Shown in pieces: positions 28,009 to 33,633 of a DNA stretch of 33,633 bases. The stretch is from positions 1 through 33,633 of the forward strand of contig JAPYNK010000177.1 of the NCBI GenBank assembly GCA_028285825.1, read 5' to 3'. Within the stretch, counting starts at the first letter, position 1. Each line of letters begins with the position of its first letter. This DNA is from Arenicellales bacterium (lineage in GTDB: Bacteria; Pseudomonadota; Gammaproteobacteria; Arenicellales; Poriferihabitantaceae). The notes beneath the pieces were generated by a model. It was not told the DNA's origin. It saw only the letters and a list, made by a program, of their open reading frames with translations, and did not search any database. The translations under genes and the position numbers were made by a program.

Positions 28009-28259
28009 CAAGGATTCGTCCACTTCCGGGGCAGCCCGAGTCCGGAGGCGAACCGGTTTTTGATGCGCCCTGGCAGGCACGTGCATTTGCGATGGCCGTG
28101 CATCTGAATGAACAGGGGGTTTTTTCGTGGACAGAATGGTCTGATCAACTTGCAGGACTGATCAAAAACCACGAAATGCACGCGGCAATCCACAATAGCG
28201 ATGACTATTATCGGATATGGCTGAAAGCTCTGGAGGATATTGCAAAAGACATGAAATAA
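28005..28259 (+). CDS. Nitrile hydratase accessory (activator) protein
   Basis: An 84-residue protein of the nitrile hydratase accessory family. It has EPVFDAPWQARAFAMAVHLNEQGVFSWTEWSDQL and DDYYRIWLKALEDI, close to the small self-subunit-swapping chaperone of cobalt enzymes (P14K or NhlE-like), which helps load cobalt into the alpha subunit. The start is a GTG overlapping the beta stop (GTGA). It is shorter than many relatives (about 100 or more residues), as it stops soon after the conserved core. It completes an alpha-beta-accessory operon. No amidase or cobalt transporter gene follows. Confidence 0.9.
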   Translation: MTRIRPLPGQPESGGEPVFDAPWQARAFAMAVHLNEQGVFSWTEWSDQLAGLIKNHEMHAAIHNSDDYYRIWLKALEDIAKDMK

Positions 28260-28365
28260 CCGCGTCCAGAGGGCCGGGCTTGCCAATTCATTGTGCTCCC
28301 TATGTGCATACGTTATTCAACAGTATAACGAATCCGAAATCATGCCCATGTTTCGGCAATGCCGG

Positions 28366-28405
28366 AAAGGCAGTTCCGGGGCACTTGACCGGAACCGGGG
28401 CCTTT
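28366..28405. terminator. Candidate bidirectional terminator hairpin after nitrile hydratase
   Basis: Two nested stems are visible: AAAGGC (28366-28371) with GCCTTT (28400-28405), and inside it TTCCGG (28374-28379) with CCGGAA (28389-28394). It lies between the convergent nitrile hydratase operon and the Fic pseudogene. The T-tracts are short on both strands, so its strength is uncertain. Confidence 0.45.
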
Positions 28406-28406
28406 C

Positions 28407-29620
28407 TTACTCCGGTCTGGCATCCAGCCATACATTCAGTTGTGTTTCTGAAATGCCAAGCCCGGCGATTACGCCTGCATGCAGGGAGTCCAGGTCAGCG
28501 AGCGTCATTGCCATGAATTTATCAAACTCTTCTATATCCCTTTCAGCACAGTATTTCTCGATGTGATTTTCGATATCCTTGCCGTGCAACCCCTCTCGAA
28601 CGACCATGCCCATCGCTTCTTTTCGCTGCTGACGGTACTGGATTCGAAAGGCATCGATTCCACCCAAAGACTCCTTTGCGAGGCCATACTGCCTACAGGA
28701 ACACACATAAGCCCAGCAGAACAGATCCAGCATGGGTTTAATATTGTTTTTTTCGTAAACCGCCAATAATGCCGCAGTATAGTCATTGCCTGACACATCC
28801 GTGAAACTCAGTGGACACAGGTTCTTCTTGATAAACGGAATATTGCAGCTCAGCCTCGAAGTCCTATATCGATTTCCATCTTCCGGATGTTTCCGCAGGC
28901 TTCGGGATTTGCAAGCAGGTCCTGTGCCAGCAAATTGTGGAGGTTGAAAACTGTAAACAGGTTCGGCTCGATATCCTGTGCGTTATCCACAAGAAATAAT
29001 ATGGCCTCCTTGTGATTCATGATCATGACGGTTTCCTCATCAGCCTTGCCTTCAGCACTCATGCCTTCCTGCACAAGTTTTCGGGTATCCAGTCTTGAGT
29101 AGGTATTGCCCTCCAGCCGACTGGAGTTATAGGATAGGTCAATCAGGAGTCGCCGGTAAATTTGACGTGCGTAGGTTCCCGCTGCCAATACATGGTCAAA
29201 CCGCTTTCCGGCCTTGAGCAGCGCATCTCGCCGCTCCTTGGGAACATATACGGTCTCGTTTGGAGTATAGCCCTCGATAAATTCTCTTTTATAGGACGCT
29301 TTTTCGCGCGCATGAAGCGGCAAGCCGAGAAATTCCAGGGCTTTTCTGCTTTCCAGACTGAATGCCTTGCTTTCTTCCTGGATTTTTTGTCCTTTAAATT
29401 CCGGTTGAGGAAATGGAATTGGATAGTATTTCGTCGCTTTTCTGTCGCCGGTTTTTCGTATTCGTTCCTCCTTTGCAAGAAGCGACAAAATTCTCTGTAA
29501 TGTTTTTATATTTATGGAAAATGAAAGATTTTCCATAATCTGACCACGCGAAAGGCCCCGTGAATTTCTTCCCAACAGGTTCACGATCTCGGTTATCTGT
29601 TCATTTCTATTCTGTCTCAT
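28407..29620 (-). pseudogene. Fic-family protein missing its catalytic segment
   Basis: Reading leftward from the ATG at 29620, the first 256 residues match a Fic AMP-transferase. There is an N-terminal helix-turn-helix-like region, then the inhibitory-type SSRLEGN motif, VMIMNHKEAILFLVDNA and FNLHNLLAQDLL, up to PEACGNIRKMEIDIG. A TGA at 28850 ends the frame. The same frame continues past it with RRNLCPLSFTDVSGNDY, then AVYEKNN and LFCWAYVCSCRQYG, the normal Fic C-terminus, to 28407. About 65 residues between these parts, including the HxFx(D/E)GN(G/K)R-type active site, are gone. The protein cannot be an active AMPylator. The right-hand piece (28407-28796) may look like a separate gene but is the tail. 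Confidence 0.8.
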
Positions 29621-29641
29621 ATATGTCTCTATATTTGTCTC
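29613..29641. repeat. Three direct TGTCTC repeats at the Fic gene start
   Basis: TGTCTC occurs at 29613-29618, 29624-29629 and 29636-29641, spaced 11 and 12 bases apart, about one helical turn. The linkers are A+T-rich. The array overlaps the start codon region of the Fic gene, whose product begins with a helix-turn-helix-like domain, so an autoregulatory operator is possible. Confidence 0.5.
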
Positions 29642-30001
29642 TTAAACCATAGTAGTTGGTTTTAGGGACAAATGCAACTCTGCCCCCCAGTCCCTGAATG
29701 GATCACTCCGAGATCACCCTAGAGGCAGGGCTTCCTGTACCGTGAGTTCCAGACTCGAAAACATCTGTTAGGAAAACTTCAACCTTTCGAAAATGGGAGC
29801 ATGCAGGGCACTGGATATACTTTCATGTTCCGTATGTCTTGGATTAGGGCTGTTTTTCCACAGATGAGCAGTCCCCACTGTCGGGGACTTCAATCATCCC
29901 GTACGCCATGCAGTTGTAGATATGTCATTGACCCGGAAACCGCGTCGCATAAACCTTGGCGGAGGGAAATCATGAATTGTGGGGCGCCCAAAAAAATGAA
30001 A
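29642..30001. other. 360 bp intergenic region with one hairpin
   Basis: No recognisable gene. A perfect seven-base-pair hairpin (AGTCCCC with GGGGACT, six-base loop) lies at 29870-29889, without a T-tract on either strand. The region follows the indolepyruvate oxidoreductase stop and precedes the Fic gene's promoter. Confidence 0.55.
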
Positions 30002-33000
30002 TCAGGTTTGAGTCGAGGTTTCGTCGACTCTCAGTTTTTCAAGCAGTTCAATTCGCGCAGCCTGATATCGTTCGATGCTGGACAGCTTGACATGACCGAA
30101 CCCTCTCACCATATCCGGCAATTCGGCAAGTTGCCAAAGCATCTCCGGATCAGATCGACCAGAACCGTTCAGTATCAACTGAACATCCTTTTCATACTCC
30201 CTGATCAAGGAGCGTTCCAGCCTTCTCTCCCGAGTCCTGCCAAATACATCCCAGAACGTCCCGCGCACTCCCTTGAGCCTCGCCAGGAAACGCAGCAGCA
30301 TCAGCAACCCGCCTGGAAATTTTCGTTTCAGCGGATGGCCCGTATGCGGATCACGCTTCGACAGCCCCGGCGGGGCCATCAGAAAATTCACCGCATAACT
30401 CCCCTGATAGCTCTCCCTGACCTCATCCAGAAAACCGGATTCCGTATACAGTCGGGCGATTTCGTATTCATCCTTGTACGCCAGCAGCTTGAAATAATTT
30501 TTCATCACGGCCCTGGTTAAAGGCAATTCAGAATCCGCACCATCCGCTTCTTCAAAATCCCGCACCTGCTGCACATGATTCCGATAGCGATCCGCATATT
30601 GTTGATTCTGGTAACCGATCAAATGCCGATACCGGTAGTCAATCATCTCATCCAGGGTTTTGGGAATGCCATCTGCTTCATTGAGATTGGCTTTCTCCTC
30701 GATTAGACCAAGATCAACCACCGCCTGTCTGCCAAGCCTGAAAGCCTGTCGATTAAGGTCAATGGCAACGCCATTCAATTCGATGGCATGGAAAATCGAG
30801 GCCTCTGAAACCGGAATCTGTCCATTCTGATAGGCATAGCCCAGCAGGAACAAATTACTTGCAATCGAGTTTCCGAGAAGGTTTCGGGCAATTTTTGTGG
30901 CATTGATAAAATCACTCTTGCCCTCGCCAGTCTCCCGAATAATATGCGATTTCATGATATCAGCGGGAAACTGGTAGTCCGAATCAAGAATGAAATCTGC
31001 AGTCGGGCTCTCATGGGAGTTAACCACAGCTTGTGAGCGACTGGGTCTCAAGCGAGCCAGACTATCCCGCCCCGAAGCCACCACCAGATCACAACCCAGC
31101 AAAAGATCGGTTTCACCATCGGGAATCCTGACAGCCAGGATATCGTCTTGCGCGTTGGCAATACGTACATGACTCACCACCGCCCCGAATTTTTGCGCAA
31201 GACCGGTCTGATTCAAGGTTGCACAGCCCTTGCCTTCCAGATGTGCAGCCATCGCCAGAAGCGAACCAACAGTGAGCACACCCGTCCCTCCAATTCCAGC
31301 CACCAGAATATTCCAGCTTCGTTCTATTGCCGGCAATTCAGGATTCGGTGGATCAATATCCAGACCCTCATCCCGTTTCCGTTTTGCAGGGATGTAATTC
31401 CCCCCGGTCACCGTCACAAAACTCGGGCAAAAACCCTTGAGGCAGCTGAAGTCGTGATTACAGGCATTCTGATCAATTTGCCGCTTGGTTCCAAGAGCCG
31501 TATTCCTGGGCAATACTGACAGGCAGTTTGACTGAACGCTGCAATCTCCACAAGCCTCGCAGATGTCAGGATGAATAAACACCCGAACCGGACTTTGCGG
31601 CATCTCTCCTCGACTTCTGCGTCGGCGCTTCTCTGCAGCACAGGTCTGATCAAATACGATCACACTGGTGCCCTTAACCTGCCTGATCTCTTCCTGGAGA
31701 CGGTCAAAATCGGATTTTGGATGAACCGTAATTCCGTTATAGCCGCTTAAGCCATGCTTTATCTCCCGGTAGTTTTCCGATACGACGGCCAGACGCTTCA
31801 CTCCCTCGGCTTTTAACTGGGAGACGATTTCAGGTACCTGCATCACTCCCTCTACCGGTTGACCACCGGTCATCGCCACCGCATCGTTGTACAGCAGCTT
31901 ATAGGTGATATTCACGCCAGAAGCGATGGCTGCACGAATCGCCAGAATGCCGCTATGGAAATAAGTTCCGTCTCCAATATTCTGAAACACATGCGGAATT
32001 TCCGTGAACGGTGCCTGCCCAATCCATGCGGCACCTTCTCCTCCCATCTGGGTAAAGGTCTCGGTTTTTCGATCCATCCACTTGACCATGTAGTGGCATC
32101 CAATCCCCGCCATTCCAAAACTGTCCTTCGGAACCCTGGTCGATGTATTGTGCGGGCATCCCGAACAAAAATATGGCGTTCGCGTAATTGAACTGACCTG
32201 GTTCGATAATCTTTGTTCCTTGGCATCCAGAAACCGCAGCCGTTCACGAATGCTCTCGCTGTCATAAAACCTGAGCACGCGAGTTCCAATCGCTCGTGCA
32301 ACCATAGCCGGCGTCAACTCGCTCAAGTTGGTCACCAAATCCTTGCCGTCCTCATCGAATTCTCCAACTACAACAGGTCGGGCTGCAACGGGCCAGTTAT
32401 ACAGCTGTCCGGTAATCTGGTCTTCGAGAATGCTGCGTTTTTCCTCGACCACCAGAATCTCGCTGAGCCCACGCGCAAACTCATGAGTGGAAATCGGCTC
32501 AAGTGGCCAACTCATCCCAACCTTGAAGACGCGAATTCCGATTTGACTGGCAGTTTCCCTGTCAATCCCCAGATCATTCATGGCCTCCATGACATCCAGA
32601 TAGGATTTTCCCGAAGTTACGATGCCCAGTCTCGGATTATCGGTATTCACCATGATCCGATTCAGATGGTTACTGTGGGCGAAGGCACGCGCCGCATAAA
32701 TCCGGTAGCGGTTCAATAGCCGCTCCTGTTCCAGAGGCGTGGTCGGCCACTGGGCGTTCAAGCCTTCGGGAGGGATTTCACAATCCTCCGGCAATACGAT
32801 ATTGATCCGGCCTTCATCAAGATCCGCCGAGACGGCTGTGTCCATATTTTCCGTAATCGCCTTCATGGCTACCCAACAGCCACTGAACCGGGACAGACCC
32901 CAGCCAATGATTCCGTAGTCAAGCACATCCTGTACATTGGCTGGATTCAATACCGGAACCGATGCACCGATGAAATTGTGCTCGCTTTGATGCGGCAGGG

Positions 33001-33478
33001 TGGAAGATTTACAGGCGTGGTCGTCTCCGGCCAGAGCAAGCACCCCCCCGTAGCGGGTTGTACCGAATATGTTGGCATGCTTGATGACATCCATGCTGCG
33101 ATCGACACCCGGTCCCTTTCCATACCACATGGAAAAAATGCCGTCATGCCGGGCGCCCGGAAGAAGGTGTGTTTGCTGGGTACCCCAGACTGCCGTAGCT
33201 GCCAGATCCTCATTGACGCCTGGCTGAAACACAATGTTGTGTCGATCCAGCCAGGACTGGGCTTTCCAGAGCGACTGATCCAGCGTACCCAGCGGAGAGC
33301 CGCGATAGCCGGAAATGAAGCCTGCAGTATTGAGGCCTGCCTCAAGATCACGACGGGCCTGCATCATCGGCAGTCGAACCAGTGCCTCAATTCCGGTCAT
33401 GAACGCACGCCCGGCAGTCAGTGAATACTTGTCATCCAGAGACGCCTTGCCAAGATCATGTGGAATGGGCTTGTTCAT
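30002..33478 (-). CDS. Indolepyruvate:ferredoxin oxidoreductase family protein (fused subunits)
   Basis: An 1158-residue fused 2-oxoacid:ferredoxin oxidoreductase. It probably decarboxylates indolepyruvate and other aryl pyruvates to acyl-CoA, passing electrons to ferredoxin or a similar carrier. The N-terminal pyruvate-oxidoreductase-like domain starts after SLTAGRAFMTGIEALVRL. The central thiamine-diphosphate domain has CSGCPHNTSTRVP, GGEGAAWIGQAPF, IGDGTYFHSG and YNDAVAMTGGQP. A 4Fe-4S motif follows (CEACGDCSVQSNC, then CLKGFCPSF). The gamma domain has VAGIGGTGVLTVGSLLAMAA. Length fits the proteobacterial single-chain form (about 1150-1190). The ATG at 33478 begins just before homology. 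The frame reaches 33595, but that addition is not family-like. Confidence 0.94.
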   Translation of the reverse strand: MNKPIPHDLGKASLDDKYSLTAGRAFMTGIEALVRLPMMQARRDLEAGLNTAGFISGYRGSPLGTLDQSLWKAQSWLDRHNIVFQPGVNEDLAATAVWGTQQTHLLPGARHDGIFSMWYGKGPGVDRSMDVIKHANIFGTTRYGGVLALAGDDHACKSSTLPHQSEHNFIGASVPVLNPANVQDVLDYGIIGWGLSRFSGCWVAMKAITENMDTAVSADLDEGRINIVLPEDCEIPPEGLNAQWPTTPLEQERLLNRYRIYAARAFAHSNHLNRIMVNTDNPRLGIVTSGKSYLDVMEAMNDLGIDRETASQIGIRVFKVGMSWPLEPISTHEFARGLSEILVVEEKRSILEDQITGQLYNWPVAARPVVVGEFDEDGKDLVTNLSELTPAMVARAIGTRVLRFYDSESIRERLRFLDAKEQRLSNQVSSITRTPYFCSGCPHNTSTRVPKDSFGMAGIGCHYMVKWMDRKTETFTQMGGEGAAWIGQAPFTEIPHVFQNIGDGTYFHSGILAIRAAIASGVNITYKLLYNDAVAMTGGQPVEGVMQVPEIVSQLKAEGVKRLAVVSENYREIKHGLSGYNGITVHPKSDFDRLQEEIRQVKGTSVIVFDQTCAAEKRRRRSRGEMPQSPVRVFIHPDICEACGDCSVQSNCLSVLPRNTALGTKRQIDQNACNHDFSCLKGFCPSFVTVTGGNYIPAKRKRDEGLDIDPPNPELPAIERSWNILVAGIGGTGVLTVGSLLAMAAHLEGKGCATLNQTGLAQKFGAVVSHVRIANAQDDILAVRIPDGETDLLLGCDLVVASGRDSLARLRPSRSQAVVNSHESPTADFILDSDYQFPADIMKSHIIRETGEGKSDFINATKIARNLLGNSIASNLFLLGYAYQNGQIPVSEASIFHAIELNGVAIDLNRQAFRLGRQAVVDLGLIEEKANLNEADGIPKTLDEMIDYRYRHLIGYQNQQYADRYRNHVQQVRDFEEADGADSELPLTRAVMKNYFKLLAYKDEYEIARLYTESGFLDEVRESYQGSYAVNFLMAPPGLSKRDPHTGHPLKRKFPGGLLMLLRFLARLKGVRGTFWDVFGRTRERRLERSLIREYEKDVQLILNGSGRSDPEMLWQLAELPDMVRGFGHVKLSSIERYQAARIELLEKLRVDETSTQT

Positions 33479-33633
33479 GAGTCCTATGATAATACCTTTA
33501 GAGGGTAATTTGATACGGAAAAAACCTGCTGAAAAAACACGGGACATCGCCAGGCATACGGGTGTCGGCAAGTGACCGATCCGCGATCCGGTCATTGCCG
33601 TGCTTCATGCACAACACGCAGAATTGCTGCGGT

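Noticed and set aside
28407..28796. Separate 129-residue gene
   Set aside because: Its sequence matches the C-terminal part of Fic proteins, and the homology continues upstream in frame (NLCPLSFTDV), so it is the tail of the broken Fic gene.
28848..28850. In-frame TGA in the Fic gene as a selenocysteine codon
   Set aside because: The frame continues past it, but the expected 65-residue catalytic segment is absent at the same spot and no SECIS-like hairpin or selenocysteine family fits. A deletion junction explains it better.

Overview
This window looks like a chromosome segment from a gammaproteobacterium of moderate G+C. This is inferred from the gene set: an EttA, a HisN-type phosphatase, a YbdK-type carboxylate-amine ligase, GlnK-AmtB, LtaE, Cca, TrhO and a fused proteobacterial-type indolepyruvate:ferredoxin oxidoreductase. 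No rRNA, tRNA, CRISPR array, phage or plasmid replication gene was recognised. Most of the content is housekeeping and scavenging metabolism in short operons on both strands, broken up by several decayed genes.

Layout. 1-5 kb: hisN and ettA (+), a photolyase (-), and a DUF4149/DUF1289 pair (+). 5-8 kb: a carboxylate-amine ligase (-), about 700 bp with nothing recognisable, and a DMT permease (-). 8-9.7 kb: the nitrogen-sensing operon glnK-amtB (-) with a strong terminator. 9.8-10.6 kb: a remnant of an ISNCY-like transposase. 10.8-15.2 kb: threonine aldolase (+), a Rhizobium-type asparaginase (-), an FAH-family hydrolase (-), a flavin reductase (+) and a FrnE/DsbA-like protein (-). 15.2-18.8 kb (-): a 5'-truncated SDR, an Hsp20 with a sigma32-like promoter and terminator, then msrB-DUF1223 and VOC-HAD pairs. 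18.9-22 kb: cca (-) and a PF10023 lipoprotein peptidase (+), separated by a 650 bp stretch bounded by a diverged direct repeat and holding a G13 tract. 22-22.5 kb: a decayed higBA toxin-antitoxin module (-). 22.9-25 kb (-): a TauD-family dioxygenase, trhO and a small membrane protein. 25.2-26.6 kb (+): a NERD/UvrD-like helicase broken by an internal deletion. 26.7-28.3 kb (+): an apparently intact cobalt-type nitrile hydratase operon (alpha, beta, accessory protein). 28.4-29.6 kb (-): a Fic-family gene that has lost its catalytic segment. 30-33.5 kb (-): the indolepyruvate:ferredoxin oxidoreductase.

Functional reading. Several intact genes fit nitrogen scavenging: GlnK/AmtB for ammonium, asparaginase and threonine aldolase for amino acids, and nitrile hydratase for nitriles. 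Nitrile hydratase and indolepyruvate oxidoreductase could both act on aromatic (indolic) compounds, but that link is inference. The most notable pattern is erosion. The SDR, the helicase and the Fic protein have each lost the segment carrying the cofactor-binding or catalytic motif, while the flanking coding sequence remains readable. The HigBA module and the transposase are also decayed. I found no convincing new multi-gene system. The best leads are the intact nitrile hydratase island between two broken genes, the repeat-bounded 650 bp stretch, and a three-copy TGTCTC repeat over the start of the Fic gene.
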